Shown piece by piece: positions 14,521 to 24,827 of a stretch of 48,072 nucleotides of DNA. Below the pieces are notes generated by a model, which saw only the letters and a program-made list of their open reading frames with translations, made no database searches and was not told where the DNA came from. This DNA is from Sulfurospirillum sp. (GTDB lineage: Bacteria > Campylobacterota > Campylobacteria > Campylobacterales > Sulfurospirillaceae), in assembly GCA_016735235.1 (NCBI GenBank), contig JAERRW010000005.1:1-48072 (forward strand), given 5' to 3'. Positions within the stretch are counted from its first letter, which is position 1, and each line of letters opens with the position of its first letter. Position numbers and translations under genes: made by a program.

Positions 14521-15477
14521 ATGCAAGATATTTTAACAGCAGGAAGATATTTTAGAAAAAAATATAGTGTAAATGTATATAAAACTCCTATCTCTATATC
14601 GGGGTTTACATGTCCAAATATAGATGGAAGTAAAGCTCATGGTGGTTGTATATTTTGTGAAAACGACTCTTTTAGTCCACATGTAGGAGTACAAAAACTA
14701 AAGGGTCTATTTTTAAATATAAACTCTACTAAGAATCCTTTTTTGTCTTCTCAAATAACTCAATTAGAGTTCCAATTTAATCAAAGCAAATTAAAGCTTT
14801 CCAAAAAGTTTAATGCAAAAAAATTTTTAGTCTATTTTCAATCATTTACAAACACTTATGCTCCATATGATACACTTACAACTCTATATGACAAAGCATT
14901 TAAACTTGATAATGTAATTGGTATAAGCATAGGCACAAGAGCAGATTGTGTAGAAAATAGACTTTTGGAGTATCTAAGCGAGAAATCTAAAAAGAAAGAG
15001 GTTTGGATAGAGTATGGCATTCAATCGACTAACAATAAGACACTAGAAAATATCAATAGAGCAGAAAAAGTAGAAGATGTAATAGAGCAAATAAAAAAGA
15101 CAAAAACTTATGGTATAAAAGTCTGTATTCATCTTATTTTTGGCTTGCCCGAAGAGACTCAAGAGATGATGTTAAATAGTGTACAAGCTGCCATAGATTT
15201 AAATGTTGAATCTTTAAAAATACACCCTTTGTATGTTGTGAAAAAAACCGCTCTTGCCAATGAATTTAAAAAAGGAAAATTTACTCCTATAAGCGAAGAG
15301 TTATATATAGATACTTTAGTAAAAACTGTAAAAATGATTCCTAGCAGTATGATAATTCAACGCATTAGTGCTGGTGTAAGTGATGATAGTTTAATTTCTC
15401 CACAGTGGTGTAATAATAAACATAAACAGATGTATAATATAAAAAAGGTATTAGAAAAAGAGGGGTATAGATACTAG
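14521..15477 (+). CDS. Radical SAM protein, YhcC/TIGR01212 family
   Basis: The 318-residue protein has the unusual radical SAM cysteine spacing of the YhcC family: C31, C43 and C46 in TCPNIDGSKAHGGCIFC, which should hold a [4Fe-4S] cluster. HLIFGLPEET and HPLYVVKKT are further conserved stretches. The family's reaction is not established; a role in RNA or cofactor modification is usually supposed. ATG 14521 follows the purF stop by 4 bases, so the two are cotranscribed. It is the last gene of this plus-strand run and converges with the DUF2393 gene. Confidence 0.88.
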   Translation: MQDILTAGRYFRKKYSVNVYKTPISISGFTCPNIDGSKAHGGCIFCENDSFSPHVGVQKLKGLFLNINSTKNPFLSSQITQLEFQFNQSKLKLSKKFNAKKFLVYFQSFTNTYAPYDTLTTLYDKAFKLDNVIGISIGTRADCVENRLLEYLSEKSKKKEVWIEYGIQSTNNKTLENINRAEKVEDVIEQIKKTKTYGIKVCIHLIFGLPEETQEMMLNSVQAAIDLNVESLKIHPLYVVKKTALANEFKKGKFTPISEELYIDTLVKTVKMIPSSMIIQRISAGVSDDSLISPQWCNNKHKQMYNIKKVLEKEGYRY

Positions 15478-15509
15478 CAGGGGGTGAGGGAAAATTTTCA
15501 ATTTCTGCT
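15478..15509. other. Short convergent junction with a 10-base palindrome
   Basis: The 32 bases between two convergent genes hold a perfect palindrome GAAAATTTTC (15490-15499), framed by AGCAG (15476-15480) and CTGCT (15505-15509). Together they could form a weak hairpin acting as a two-way terminator. The stem is AT-rich and short, so this is tentative. Confidence 0.25.
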
Positions 15510-16046
15510 TTAGTAACATGCTAATTTAATGGAGATATCGATCTCTTTTGAGTATACATAGTTATCAAAAACTACTCTAAACTCTTTAGTTTCATTTACT
15601 ACTATAAGATCTTTAATGAACATAGATTTTGTCTTAAATGGTTTTAATTTGTTAAAAATATTTTTTATTTCACTGCTACTATTTTTTAATACATTAACAT
15701 TAACATTACATATTGTAAAATTGTTTTTAGATATATTTTTAACACTTCCTGTAACTATAAGAGAGTTTGAAAATATTAGTTTTTCAACTTCTAATGTTTT
15801 AGTTATTAAAGGTCGAATAGATTTATCAAGATACTTTTTTAAGGCAAATGGTCCCATAAAAAATAGTAAAAGAGAGAGTAGAAGAAAAATCATAGAAAAC
15901 AGAGTACTTCTTTTTGCCAATAAAATAGATACTAAAATAGTCACAAAAAATAGAATCAGTAGCCATGCATAAGCCACATAATCGTAAACAGTAAAATTGA
16001 TTATGTAGTTTAAAATAGAAGCTTTTAATGTATATACTTCTGTCAT
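15510..16046 (-). CDS. DUF2393 family membrane protein
   Basis: From ATG 16046 the product has 178 residues. I prefer this over GTG 16052 because AGGAG lies 9 bases upstream of the ATG but only 3 before the GTG. Two membrane helices (YVAYAWLLILFFVTILVSIL at ~22-42 and SMIFLLLSLLLFFMGPFAL soon after) precede a soluble, beta-rich domain containing SLIVTGSVKNIS, which resembles the FxxLTG-type domain of DUF2393 proteins common in Campylobacterota. Function is unknown. It is the last gene of the minus-strand run, 5 bases after the hisIE stop. Confidence 0.75.
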   Translation of the reverse strand: MTEVYTLKASILNYIINFTVYDYVAYAWLLILFFVTILVSILLAKRSTLFSMIFLLLSLLLFFMGPFALKKYLDKSIRPLITKTLEVEKLIFSNSLIVTGSVKNISKNNFTICNVNVNVLKNSSSEIKNIFNKLKPFKTKSMFIKDLIVVNETKEFRVVFDNYVYSKEIDISIKLACY

Positions 16047-16051
16047 GTACA

Positions 16052-16738
16052 CTATCTCCTATTTTGTCTTGAATCTTTCTCTTCTACTCCACTATATCCA
16101 AATCTTTTTAACAGTTCTTGCTTTACTAAATCTGGATTTATATTTTTATGAGCAAGTGCAACAAGAGTATGAAAAACCAAATCTGCTGCTTCATATATTA
16201 TCTCTTTTTCATTTCCATCTTTAATTGCAAAACAAAACTCTCCAGCTTCTTCAACTACTTTTTTAAGTATACTATTATCGCCTTTTGCAAAAAGTGAAGC
16301 TGTGTAAGATGTTTTTGCATGAGAGTGTTTTCTCTCTTGAATTGTATGATAGAGTCTATCAATAACACTATATGAGTCTATAGTAGAAATAGGTTTACTT
16401 GGTTTTTCATTAGCATCTATTTTATTAAAAAAACAAGATTCACGCCCGGTATGACATGCACATGCACCTACTTGAACTACTTTTAATAGAACTGTATCTA
16501 AATCACAATCAAGATATATCTCTTTTACATGTTGAAAATTTTTACTTACTTCACCTTTTTTCCATATTTTCTTTCTACTTCTTGAGTAAAAATGGGCAAA
16601 ATTTGTTTTGTATGTTAATTGCAAGGCTTCCTCATTCATATAAGCAAGCATTAAAACTCTATTTGAGTTTGATTCCTGCACTACTGCGGGAATCAAACTA
16701 TTTTTTGTCCAATCAATATCAAAAAGCAAATTATCCAT
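16052..16738 (-). CDS. hisI: Bifunctional phosphoribosyl-AMP cyclohydrolase / phosphoribosyl-ATP pyrophosphatase
   Basis: This 228-residue fusion carries out histidine biosynthesis steps 2 and 3. The N-terminal cyclohydrolase half includes VLMLAYMNEEAL, FYSRSRKKIWKKGE and the zinc-binding C-x-C of GACACHTG. The C-terminal pyrophosphohydrolase half, from about residue 125, has the VVEEAGE metal-binding helix and EAADLVFH. The organisation is the HisIE type. Its first base overlaps the stop of the SPFH gene by one base. The other histidine gene in the window, hisC, lies 25 kb away, so histidine genes are scattered in this genome. Confidence 0.96.
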   Translation of the reverse strand: MDNLLFDIDWTKNSLIPAVVQESNSNRVLMLAYMNEEALQLTYKTNFAHFYSRSRKKIWKKGEVSKNFQHVKEIYLDCDLDTVLLKVVQVGACACHTGRESCFFNKIDANEKPSKPISTIDSYSVIDRLYHTIQERKHSHAKTSYTASLFAKGDNSILKKVVEEAGEFCFAIKDGNEKEIIYEAADLVFHTLVALAHKNINPDLVKQELLKRFGYSGVEEKDSRQNRR

Positions 16739-17835
16739 TATTTAGTAACAGCTACTGTCTCTTGAGTCCTTTGAGTATTTTTAGTATCAACCCAGATATT
16801 TGGAACCGCGCCACCAGGTGTTAAAAATATTTTAGCATCTTTATTTACACTAAGAGCTTCATTAAATTTACCTTGTATCTCTATCTGTTTGAGTTCTAAA
16901 AGTTTTTTAGTTATACTTTTACTTATCTCTCTATTTGAATAAGCGCTAGCATCAGCTTCTATTTTTACCGCTTTTGCTTGACCTGTAGCTTCTATCTCTC
17001 TTGCTTGTGCAGCACCTTTAGCGACAGCGGCTACTTTAAGTGCTTCTTGCTTAGCTCTTTCAACTTCATATTTTGTTCTTTCTGCTTCTTGTTTAGCTAC
17101 TTGAACTTTCTCTATCTGGTCTTTGATTTTTACTGGTAGTATAATCTCTCTCATTTGAACAGTTAGAAGTTCTACAGGCTGACCCGGTTGTGCTTCTATG
17201 TCGGATCTAATGCCTTCTTCTATTTTAGCTGCTATTTCGTTTCTCATTTGTGGAAGTTTTTCTGCTGTATATTTACCTACAACACTTCTTACAACATCTC
17301 TTACAACAGGGCTGATTATTTTATCTTCCCATGCTAAGCCCCAAGTAGCTATTGTTTGAGGTGCTGAAGTGGATTCTAATTTGTATTGTACAGTTAAATC
17401 AAGTGAAACAGGAAGACCACGGTTATCTAAAACAGAAATTGCATTATTTGATTGAATACCTGACCCTCTTTTATTGAAAGATGATACATCTTCACTTGAT
17501 GTAAAATTCATAATTCTAACTTTTGTATCTACTACAAATACTTTTTGCACAAAAGGCATAAAAAAGTGAAAACCAGGTGCCATAGGAATTGGCTCGAATT
17601 TACCAGTAGTAGCCTTTATGCCAACTTCACCAGAATTGATAACAGTAAAAGGCTTTGCAATGATTAAAAAGATAATTATACCAATTATTGCATAAATTAC
17701 TCCAGCTTTTTTACCTAAGTTTTTTAAAAACTCTGGAGGTTCAATATTTAAATTTACAGGACGCTTATTTCCACCATCTCCGCCACCACTGCCACCATTT
17801 TTCTTTTTGAAGTAATCATTCAAGTCTGCAGGCAT
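16738..17835 (-). CDS. SPFH/prohibitin-type membrane protein
   Basis: The protein (365 residues) starts with a glycine-rich cytoplasmic tail (GGSGGGDGG), has one membrane helix at about 44-62, and then an SPFH domain (INSGEVGIKATTGKF, then APGFHFFMPFVQKV). A long charged helix rich in A, E and K follows (VAKQEAERTKYEVERAKQEA). This is the layout of prohibitins and HflK/HflC, which form large membrane rings; in bacteria such rings often surround the FtsH protease. A pairing with FtsH here is inference. Prohibitin-like genes are common in Campylobacterota. It overlaps hisIE by one base. Confidence 0.9.
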   Translation of the reverse strand: MPADLNDYFKKKNGGSGGGDGGNKRPVNLNIEPPEFLKNLGKKAGVIYAIIGIIIFLIIAKPFTVINSGEVGIKATTGKFEPIPMAPGFHFFMPFVQKVFVVDTKVRIMNFTSSEDVSSFNKRGSGIQSNNAISVLDNRGLPVSLDLTVQYKLESTSAPQTIATWGLAWEDKIISPVVRDVVRSVVGKYTAEKLPQMRNEIAAKIEEGIRSDIEAQPGQPVELLTVQMREIILPVKIKDQIEKVQVAKQEAERTKYEVERAKQEALKVAAVAKGAAQAREIEATGQAKAVKIEADASAYSNREISKSITKKLLELKQIEIQGKFNEALSVNKDAKIFLTPGGAVPNIWVDTKNTQRTQETVAVTK

Positions 17836-17869
17836 AATTTTCCTTATTATTTTTATTTTATCTATTATA

Positions 17870-18784
17870 CTAAATAAAGGTTAATAAATGTTTATATTGT
17901 TTGTTTTTTCCATAAACTACATCAAAATAGGCAGTTTGTAACTTAGTTGTTATTTCGCCTCTTTTACCATTTCCAATAACTCTATTATCTATATCTTTGA
18001 TTGGAGTAACTTCTGCTGCTGTTCCTGTAAAAAATGCTTCGTCAGCTATATATGTCTCATCTCTTGTTACTCTTCTTCTCTCAACTGGAATATTCATATC
18101 ACTTGCAAGACTAAGAACCATGCCTTGTGTTATACTCTCTAATGAGTTGTCATTTGGAGGAGATATTAACACACCGTCTCTTACAATAAAAAAGCACTCT
18201 CCGCTACCTTCGGCAATAAACCCCTCATTATCAAGCAAAAGAGCCTCTTCGTATCCAGCTTCAACAGCCTCGTACTTTGCCATTTGTGAATTCAAGTAGT
18301 TAGCTACTGTTTTTGATTTTCCCATGGTAGAACCCACAGAGTTTCTCGAAAATGATGAGATTTTAACTCTAATGCCATTTTGTAAGCCTTCATCACCAAG
18401 ATAAGCTCCCCACTCCCATGCAGCAATAGCAGTATGAACGGGAGCTTTTACATGATGAAGTCCCATTACACCAGAACCTAAATAAATAAGAGGCCTTAAA
18501 TATACATTTGTTTTAAACTCATTATTTTTTAAAAGATCTATTTGTGCTTTTTCTAACTCTTTTTGTGTAAAATTTGCCTTAATCATAGTAATTTTTGCTG
18601 AATTTAGAAGTCTTTTTGTATGCTCTTTTAATTTAAATATTGCCAAACCATCACTAGTCATATAAGCCCTTGTGCCTTCGAATACACCATTACCATAATG
18701 AAGTGTATGAGACAAAATATGAACTTGTGCTGTATCCCAAGTTTTAAGCTCACCATCCATCCATATATATTTAGCTTTTTTCAT
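17870..18784 (-). CDS. ilvE: Branched-chain amino acid aminotransferase
   Basis: IlvE transfers the amino group for the last step of isoleucine, valine and leucine synthesis. The 304-residue product is a fold-type IV PLP enzyme. The PLP lysine is K158 in MGKSKTVANYLNS, the GNGVFEGTRAY stretch (31-41) is the family start signature, and GFIAEGSGECFF carries the glutamate that binds the pyridine nitrogen. AAAGGCAG lies just before ATG 18784. A 72-base AT-rich gap upstream separates it from the next gene and may hold its promoter, although no box stands out. Confidence 0.96.
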   Translation of the reverse strand: MKKAKYIWMDGELKTWDTAQVHILSHTLHYGNGVFEGTRAYMTSDGLAIFKLKEHTKRLLNSAKITMIKANFTQKELEKAQIDLLKNNEFKTNVYLRPLIYLGSGVMGLHHVKAPVHTAIAAWEWGAYLGDEGLQNGIRVKISSFSRNSVGSTMGKSKTVANYLNSQMAKYEAVEAGYEEALLLDNEGFIAEGSGECFFIVRDGVLISPPNDNSLESITQGMVLSLASDMNIPVERRRVTRDETYIADEAFFTGTAAEVTPIKDIDNRVIGNGKRGEITTKLQTAYFDVVYGKNKQYKHLLTFI

Positions 18785-18856
18785 TTTACTGCCTTTTATT
18801 ATAAATATTTATAATAATAGTATCGAAACTTTGTTTAAATCTATTTCAATAATACT

Positions 18857-19315
18857 CTATTTAATTGTTATATTTTTAACCTCGGCTATAGGTAACTTTA
18901 TGGTTTTTTCTAACTCTTTTCTATAAATATAGATATTGTTCCTTCCTGTATATAATATTGCTCCATTAAAAGCTGTTGAGCCAAATAGAAATTGCTGATT
19001 TTTTTTTAGAAAAATTGACTCACCTAATTTTTTACCAACTGGTTCATAAAGTGCACCCATAAAGAGTAAGATTACTAAAATATAAATTTTCATAAAAAAT
19101 TTTGCTGCAAAACTATAGATTAATATATACCCAACTACAAAAGACAAAGGAGCTAAAAGGTAAAAATTTTGGTTATCATAAAAAAGCACATTGAAGTAAA
19201 TATCAATTTTATAAAAATTAAAATAGTTAAGTTTTAAACCTATAAAATATAAAAAATCCAAAATACTAATAAATAAAGCACCTATAAAAAAAGATCCCGC
19301 AATTCTATTTATCAT
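18857..19315 (-). CDS. Hypothetical membrane protein
   Basis: This 152-residue protein has about three membrane segments: residues ~4-26 (GSFFIGALFISILDFLYFIG), ~52-70 (FYLLAPLSFVVGYILIY) and ~74-90 (FFMKIYILVILLFMGAL). A C-terminal soluble tail with beta character follows, including ILYTGRNNIYIYRKEL. I recognise no family. It overlaps the end of the TsaC-like gene by 4 bases (ATGA), so translation is probably coupled. Neighbourhood suggests nothing about its role. Confidence 0.7.
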   Translation of the reverse strand: MINRIAGSFFIGALFISILDFLYFIGLKLNYFNFYKIDIYFNVLFYDNQNFYLLAPLSFVVGYILIYSFAAKFFMKIYILVILLFMGALYEPVGKKLGESIFLKKNQQFLFGSTAFNGAILYTGRNNIYIYRKELEKTIKLPIAEVKNITIK

Positions 19316-19752
19316 CTTAATCTCCTTGCTTTTTTGCTATTTATCATTATTATACTAGAAGGAGTGCTTTCAAAAAAACCTCTACTATTTTCTACTATTA
19401 TATCAGCTTTTTGTTTTGCACAATTTTCTTCAAATTTTTTTAAAGTAAGGTTTGCAGATGAGGAGTATGCCCATTTTAATTTTTTAATAAATTTTAAGTG
19501 TATTGAGTCATTAATAACACGAAAAGCTTTGCCTTTAGGGTATATGAAAGTAGTTTTTTTTGACCGTCTTACTATGTTTTTAAACCTCTTTGGAACTCTT
19601 GTAAACTTTTTTAACATAGTAAAAGAGTCTACACATGTAATAAAAGGTTGATTTTTATTTCTCTGTTTTGAGGTAGATAATTTCTCTCTATTTTGAGATA
19701 AAAAACCAACAGTTGTCTCTGTTTGAACAAGATACACTAACTGTGGATTCAT
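19312..19752 (-). CDS. Short TsaC/Sua5-YrdC-like protein
   Basis: At 146 residues it is clearly shorter than the ~185-205 usual for TsaC, which makes threonylcarbamoyl-AMP for the t6A modification of tRNA. Family traces are visible: YLVQTETTVGFLS (7-19) for the PTDTVYGLG strand, K29-Q-R31 with NQPF for the KxRxxxxPL ligand motif, SSSANLT (97-103) for the TSAN motif, and PSSIIMI for the PSTIV strand. So the core of the fold is present with compressed loops. Whether it is active is uncertain. It begins 4 bases after carB and overlaps the following membrane protein gene. Confidence 0.7.
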   Translation of the reverse strand: MNPQLVYLVQTETTVGFLSQNREKLSTSKQRNKNQPFITCVDSFTMLKKFTRVPKRFKNIVRRSKKTTFIYPKGKAFRVINDSIHLKFIKKLKWAYSSSANLTLKKFEENCAKQKADIIVENSRGFFESTPSSIIMINSKKARRLR

Positions 19753-19756
19753 AAAT

Positions 19757-22700
19757 TTACTCTAAATAATCTTGTAGTGCTTTAGGCTCTAATGCACCTC
19801 CATCTTTAACATGTTCTATAGATTTAGTTGCCGCACGAGCTGCTGCAATAGTTGTTAAATAAGGAATGTTAAATCTAAGAACAGATTGACGGATTTTTTT
19901 TGCATCATCTTTGCTAGACTTTGCATTACTTGTATTTATTACTAAATCAACATTGCCATTTTTCAATTTATCTTCTATGTTTGGTCTGCCTTCACTTATC
20001 TTATAGACAAATTCTGATTCTATATTTGCCTCTACTAAAGCATTGTGAGTTCCGCTTGTTGCTAAGACTTTAAAGCCTAGTTTAGTAAACTCATGCCCTA
20101 TATCTTTAGCAAATGTTTTATCTTCATCACTCAAAGACAAAAAAACAGTTCCACTTTTTGGTATCATGTTATTTGATGCTATTTGTGATTTAGCAAAAGA
20201 TGTAGCAAATGAGTCGCTTATGCCCATGACTTCACCGGTGCTTTTCATTTCTGGACCCAATATCAAATCTGCACCAGCTAATTTATTAAATGGAAAAACT
20301 GCTTCTTTTATAGATACATGTCCTTTTAATTTTGGTTTTAAAATACCATCAACTTCTTCTACAATACTATATTTGTCATAAAATTTTAGTGCTTCTCTCA
20401 AATTGCCTTGATACATAACACGAGTTGCTACTTTTGCTAAAGGAACTCCAGTTGCTTTACTAACAAATGGCACAGTTCTGCTAGCTCTTGGATTCACTTC
20501 AATCATGTAGATAGAATCTTTATAAATAGCATATTGAATATTCATAAGCCCTACTACACCAAGATTTAATGCAATTTTTTTTGTTTGGTTTTCTATATCT
20601 TTTATCAATCTATTATTTAAACTAATAGTTGGAAGGGAGCAAGCACTATCGCCACTATGAATTCCAGCTTCTTCAATATGTTGCATAACTCCACCAATAT
20701 AAACATCTTTTCCATCACATACTGCATCAACATCTAACTCTATCGCACGATCTAAAAACTGGTCTAGTAAAACTGGTGAGTTATTTGAAATATTAACCGC
20801 CTCTTGCATGTACTCTTTTAACTCATCTTCATTATATACCGTTCTCATTCCACGACCGCCAAGAACATAAGATGGGCGAACAAGAATAGGATAGCCTATT
20901 GTTTTTGAGTGTTTTATAGCCTCTTCTTTACTTGAAGCTGTTGCATTAATTGGTTGGTTTATGTCATTATTTTTTAAAAAATTTGAAAATTTTTCTCTAT
21001 CTTCTGCTTCATCAATTACTCTTGCCGTTGTGCCTATAATTTTGCCACCTATTACGGTTAATCTTTTTGCTAGCTTAAGAGGAGTTTGCCCACCAAAGTG
21101 GACTATAATTCCATCTGGATTTTCTCTCTCGACTACACTTCTCACATGTTCAAAATCAATAGGCTCAAAATAGAGTATATCGCTTGTATCGTAGTCGGTA
21201 GAGACTGTTTCTGGATTACAGTTATACATAATTGTTGTTACTCCTAAATCTCGAAGAGCATATGCCGCATGAACACAACAGTAATCAAACTCAATTCCTT
21301 GACCAATTCTGTTTGGTCCACCGCCTATAATCATAACTTTTTTATTATTAGATTTTTTTTCAACATGTTCTGGTAGTTTTGTTATATTTGTTGTTGAATA
21401 GAGATACGGAGTTAATGCTTTAAATTCACCCGCACAAGTATCTACTTCGTTATATTGTAACTTAATTCCAAGTTTTACACGAGCTGCATAAATGTCATTT
21501 TGGGTTAACTCTAGATTATCGTACTTATTAATAAGCCATGCTATTTTTTTATCTGAAAAACCATAAGTTTTTGCAACTCTTAAAAGCTTTTCATCATTAA
21601 GAGCAAACATGTCTAATTTTTTCTCAAGTTCCAATATATCTTTAAACTCATTTAAGAACCACTTGTCTATCTTGCAAAGCTCATAAAGTTTATCAATACT
21701 CATGCCACGACCCAAAGCTTCCATAACACAAAGTACTCTTATCTCATTTGGTCGTCTTATCTCCGATTTAAGTTTTTCATCACTATAAGTTATCTCATCA
21801 AAACCACTAAGTCCAGTCTCTAGCGAACACAGAGCTTTTTGAAAGGACTCTTTAAAAGTTTGTCCTATTGCCATTACTTCTCCAACACTCTTCATACTTG
21901 TTGTTAAAGTTGAATTTGCCATAGGAAATTTTTCAAATGTAAAGCGAGGAATCTTTGTTACTATATAATCGATGACAGGCTCAAATGATGCAGAAGTTCC
22001 TGTTATATCATTTGTAATTTCATCAAGTGTAAAACCAACCGCTAGAAGTGTTGCAACTTTAGCTATAGGATAGCCTGTTGCTTTACTTGCTAATGCAGAA
22101 GAGCGACTAACTCTTGGATTCATCTCAATAACCGTCATTCGTCCTGTTTTTGGGCAGACTGAAAATTGAACATTACTTCCACCAGTATCAACACCTATCT
22201 CACGCAAAATTGCAAAAGAGGCATTTCTCATTTTTTGATACTCTTTATCACTCAAAGTAAGAGCTGGAGCTATAGTTATACTATCGCCTGTATGAACTCC
22301 CATAGGATCAAAATTTTCTATAGAACATACAATGATACAGTTATCTGCACTATCACGAATAACTTCCATCTCATACTCTTTCCAGCCTAAAAGAGACTCT
22401 TCTATAAGTATCTCTGTAATTGGACTAATTTCTAGTCCAGTTTCAACTAACTCTTTATACTCATCTATGTTATAAGCTACCCCGCTACCACCACCTGCAA
22501 GAGTGTAAGAAGCACGAATTATAAGTGGAAAACCTATGGTTTGTGCTGCTTTTAATGCATCATCCATGTTGTAAGCATATCTACTTATAGGTAGATCCAT
22601 GCCTATTTTTATCATCGCTTCTTTAAAAGCTCGTCTATCTTCACCTTTTTTGATAGCTTCTGGTTTTGCTCCAAGGAATTTAATACCATCAAGCATATTT

Positions 22701-23014
22701 TTTTCATACATGCTCATAGCAATATTTAATGCAGTTTGTCCGCCCATAGTAGGAAGTATCGCATCAACACTCTCTTTTTTAATAATTTTTGAAATAATCT
22801 TTTCATTAATAGGTTCTATATAGGTTCTGTCCGCAAATTCCGGGTCTGTCATAATAGTAGCTGGATTTGAGTTTATTAAAATAACTCTATATCCTAACTC
22901 TTTAAGAGTTTTTATACTTTGTGTTCCAGAGTAGTCAAACTCACATGCTTGCCCTATTATAATAGGACCTGACCCTATCAATAAGATTGTTTTTATGTCA
23001 TCTCTTTTTGGCAT
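19757..23014 (-). CDS. carB: Carbamoyl-phosphate synthase large subunit
   Basis: CarB makes carbamoyl phosphate for arginine and pyrimidine synthesis from bicarbonate, ATP and ammonia channelled from CarA. At 1085 residues it is full length. It opens with [18 protein letters not shown] and has two homologous ATP-grasp halves: GGSGVAYN and [20 protein letters not shown] in the first, [14 protein letters not shown] at the start of the second and [18 protein letters not shown] later. The C-terminal ~140 residues (FLSLSDEDK, then [12 protein letters not shown]) form the methylglyoxal-synthase-like allosteric domain. carA is not in the window. It follows mreC with a 30-base gap. Confidence 0.99.
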   Translation of the reverse strand: MPKRDDIKTILLIGSGPIIIGQACEFDYSGTQSIKTLKELGYRVILINSNPATIMTDPEFADRTYIEPINEKIISKIIKKESVDAILPTMGGQTALNIAMSMYEKNMLDGIKFLGAKPEAIKKGEDRRAFKEAMIKIGMDLPISRYAYNMDDALKAAQTIGFPLIIRASYTLAGGGSGVAYNIDEYKELVETGLEISPITEILIEESLLGWKEYEMEVIRDSADNCIIVCSIENFDPMGVHTGDSITIAPALTLSDKEYQKMRNASFAILREIGVDTGGSNVQFSVCPKTGRMTVIEMNPRVSRSSALASKATGYPIAKVATLLAVGFTLDEITNDITGTSASFEPVIDYIVTKIPRFTFEKFPMANSTLTTSMKSVGEVMAIGQTFKESFQKALCSLETGLSGFDEITYSDEKLKSEIRRPNEIRVLCVMEALGRGMSIDKLYELCKIDKWFLNEFKDILELEKKLDMFALNDEKLLRVAKTYGFSDKKIAWLINKYDNLELTQNDIYAARVKLGIKLQYNEVDTCAGEFKALTPYLYSTTNITKLPEHVEKKSNNKKVMIIGGGPNRIGQGIEFDYCCVHAAYALRDLGVTTIMYNCNPETVSTDYDTSDILYFEPIDFEHVRSVVERENPDGIIVHFGGQTPLKLAKRLTVIGGKIIGTTARVIDEAEDREKFSNFLKNNDINQPINATASSKEEAIKHSKTIGYPILVRPSYVLGGRGMRTVYNEDELKEYMQEAVNISNNSPVLLDQFLDRAIELDVDAVCDGKDVYIGGVMQHIEEAGIHSGDSACSLPTISLNNRLIKDIENQTKKIALNLGVVGLMNIQYAIYKDSIYMIEVNPRASRTVPFVSKATGVPLAKVATRVMYQGNLREALKFYDKYSIVEEVDGILKPKLKGHVSIKEAVFPFNKLAGADLILGPEMKSTGEVMGISDSFATSFAKSQIASNNMIPKSGTVFLSLSDEDKTFAKDIGHEFTKLGFKVLATSGTHNALVEANIESEFVYKISEGRPNIEDKLKNGNVDLVINTSNAKSSKDDAKKIRQSVLRFNIPYLTTIAAARAATKSIEHVKDGGALEPKALQDYLE

Positions 23015-23044
23015 TATAATTTTTCCTTGAAAATATATAAAAGA

Positions 23045-23791
23045 TTAATTTTTTTCTATGATGTGATAATATGAAGGGATATTAATTTTACTGTAAGGCT
23101 CAATAATCGCAGTTTTTGACAACTCTTCTTTTATCACTTTTGTAACAACTCCAACTCCAACTCCTCTAAAAAATATATCGTCTAATCCACTAGTTACAAC
23201 TTTATCACCCTTTTTTGGATTCAGCCATGATGGTATATATTTTACATGTACCTCATTTTTTTTACCCATAGCAATTCCTGGAATCTTATTGCTACCAATA
23301 AAAACAGAAAATATTGATTTTGGATCACCTAAGAGTAGAGCCATTGGATTTCCATTTTTCTCTATTACAATTCCAGCACAATTTCCTTTATTTAAAAGAC
23401 CATATATACGCGAAGAGTTAAAATCTTTATAATTTATCCATACTTTGTAGTAGTCATTTAAATTTACATATGCAATTGAACTAACCAGTTTTACTTTTGG
23501 CTCATACTTCTCTATATCTTCAGCTTTTAATATATCATTTAATTTTGATGCAAATGCGCTTAATGTTTTTATTGAACTATCTAAATTTTCATTAATAGCT
23601 TCAAGTTCTCTTATTTTTTCAATTTGATCAAAATGTTCGCTAATACTCTCTTTAGTAGTTTCTTTTAATTCTAAATATGCTACGAGGGTACTATTGGTAT
23701 ATTTTAAAAAAAATCCTCTTACATTAGACCCATATTTTAAAGACACAATAACAAAAAGCAGTATAAAAAATATAAACTTTATTTTATTCAT
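23045..23791 (-). CDS. mreC: Rod shape-determining protein MreC
   Basis: The product has 248 residues. Its N-terminal membrane helix is [15 protein letters not shown] (3-17), followed by a coiled-coil region (roughly 42-75, [16 protein letters not shown]) and the beta-barrel periplasmic domain with [25 protein letters not shown] and [10 protein letters not shown]. MreC organises the elongation machinery between MreB and the penicillin-binding proteins. The ATG overlaps the end of mreB by 8 bases. mreD is not present next to it, as in Campylobacter. Length is somewhat shorter than in enterobacteria. Confidence 0.93.
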   Translation of the reverse strand: MNKIKFIFFILLFVIVSLKYGSNVRGFFLKYTNSTLVAYLELKETTKESISEHFDQIEKIRELEAINENLDSSIKTLSAFASKLNDILKAEDIEKYEPKVKLVSSIAYVNLNDYYKVWINYKDFNSSRIYGLLNKGNCAGIVIEKNGNPMALLLGDPKSIFSVFIGSNKIPGIAMGKKNEVHVKYIPSWLNPKKGDKVVTSGLDDIFFRGVGVGVVTKVIKEELSKTAIIEPYSKINIPSYYHIIEKN

Positions 23792-24818
23792 TTGATAATT
23801 GTTGTAATAATCCTATCTCTTCGAGTGCTTTTCCAGTCCCTTTAGCAACTGCTGAAAGGGGATCATCAGCAACAAATATTGGTAGTTTAACAATATCAGA
23901 AAGATACTTATCAATTCCACGAATTAAAGCTCCGCCGCCAGTAAGAACTACTCCATTTTCAACAATATCGCCAGCAAGATCTGGGGGCATAACCTCAAGA
24001 ACATCTTTAAGTGCATCTGCTATTTCACGAAGTGGCTCTTTCATAGCATCTCTAACATCTTCATTTGTAAGTTCTATTCTACTTAATAACCCACTTACTT
24101 GATCACGACCTTTTACCATCATACTTAATGGCTCATCTACAGAGACTGCAGTTCCTATCTCTACTTTAATATCTTCACCGGTTCTTTCACCAATAAGTAG
24201 ATTGTATTTTCTCTTAACATATTCGACTATTGCCAAATCAATTTTATCGCCAGCGGTTCTTATTGATTTTGAAATCACAAGTCCACCGAGTGAAATAACA
24301 CCAATCTCAGTTGTACCGCCACCAATATCGACCACTAAACTGCCTTTTGGGTCACGAATTGGAAGACCAGCACCAATAGCTGCGGCCATTGGCTCCTCTA
24401 TTAAAAATACTTCTCTCGCACCTGCACTCATAGCTGATTCACGAACTGCTTTTCTCTCTACTTGAGTTAGTCCATAAGGAACACAAATAATTATGCGAGG
24501 TCTTAAAAAACTTTTTCTTTTATGAGCGGTTTCAATAAAATATCTTATCATTTTTTCAGTCATATCAAAATCTGCAATTACCCCATCTCTCATAGGACGA
24601 ATTGCTTCTATATTGCCTGGAGTTTTACCAACCATATTTTTAGCTTTTCTACCAACAGCTAAAATCTTTTGTCTACCATATTTGTCTCTTTGAACTGCAA
24701 CAACGGATGGCTCATTAATAATTATGCCCTTACCTTTTAGCAAGACTAGAGTATTTGCAGTTCCAAGGTCAATACTCATATCGTTTGAGAAAAAACCAAT
24801 TATATTGTCAAGAATCAT
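23784..24818 (-). CDS. mreB: Rod shape-determining protein MreB (actin homologue)
   Basis: At 344 residues the protein has normal MreB length and the actin-fold nucleotide motifs: phosphate 1 near [11 protein letters not shown] (16-26), [16 protein letters not shown] in the middle, and [10 protein letters not shown] near the end. [13 protein letters not shown] is also diagnostic. It forms membrane-bound filaments that guide side-wall synthesis. It lies between clpX (9-base gap) and mreC (8-base overlap). The RodZ-like protein at 4053 is its probable membrane partner. Confidence 0.98.
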   Translation of the reverse strand: MILDNIIGFFSNDMSIDLGTANTLVLLKGKGIIINEPSVVAVQRDKYGRQKILAVGRKAKNMVGKTPGNIEAIRPMRDGVIADFDMTEKMIRYFIETAHKRKSFLRPRIIICVPYGLTQVERKAVRESAMSAGAREVFLIEEPMAAAIGAGLPIRDPKGSLVVDIGGGTTEIGVISLGGLVISKSIRTAGDKIDLAIVEYVKRKYNLLIGERTGEDIKVEIGTAVSVDEPLSMMVKGRDQVSGLLSRIELTNEDVRDAMKEPLREIADALKDVLEVMPPDLAGDIVENGVVLTGGGALIRGIDKYLSDIVKLPIFVADDPLSAVAKGTGKALEEIGLLQQLSNE

Positions 24819-24827
24819 TTTTTACCT

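Noticed and set aside
15476-15509. Strong rho-independent terminator at the convergent junction
   Set aside because: The palindrome is AT-rich with only short flanking complementarity and no clean GC stem plus U tract, so it is listed only as a weak site.
15616-15972. 118-codon plus-strand open frame
   Set aside because: It lies wholly inside the DUF2393 gene on the other strand, whose membrane helices and ribosome site are convincing; the frame is a shadow of AT-rich coding.
16456-16824. 122-codon plus-strand open frame
   Set aside because: Antisense to hisIE and the end of the SPFH gene, both clear families.
18798-18803. TATAAT on the minus strand before ilvE
   Set aside because: It lies too close to the ilvE ribosome site to leave room for a normal leader, and the gap is AT-rich enough to contain it by chance.
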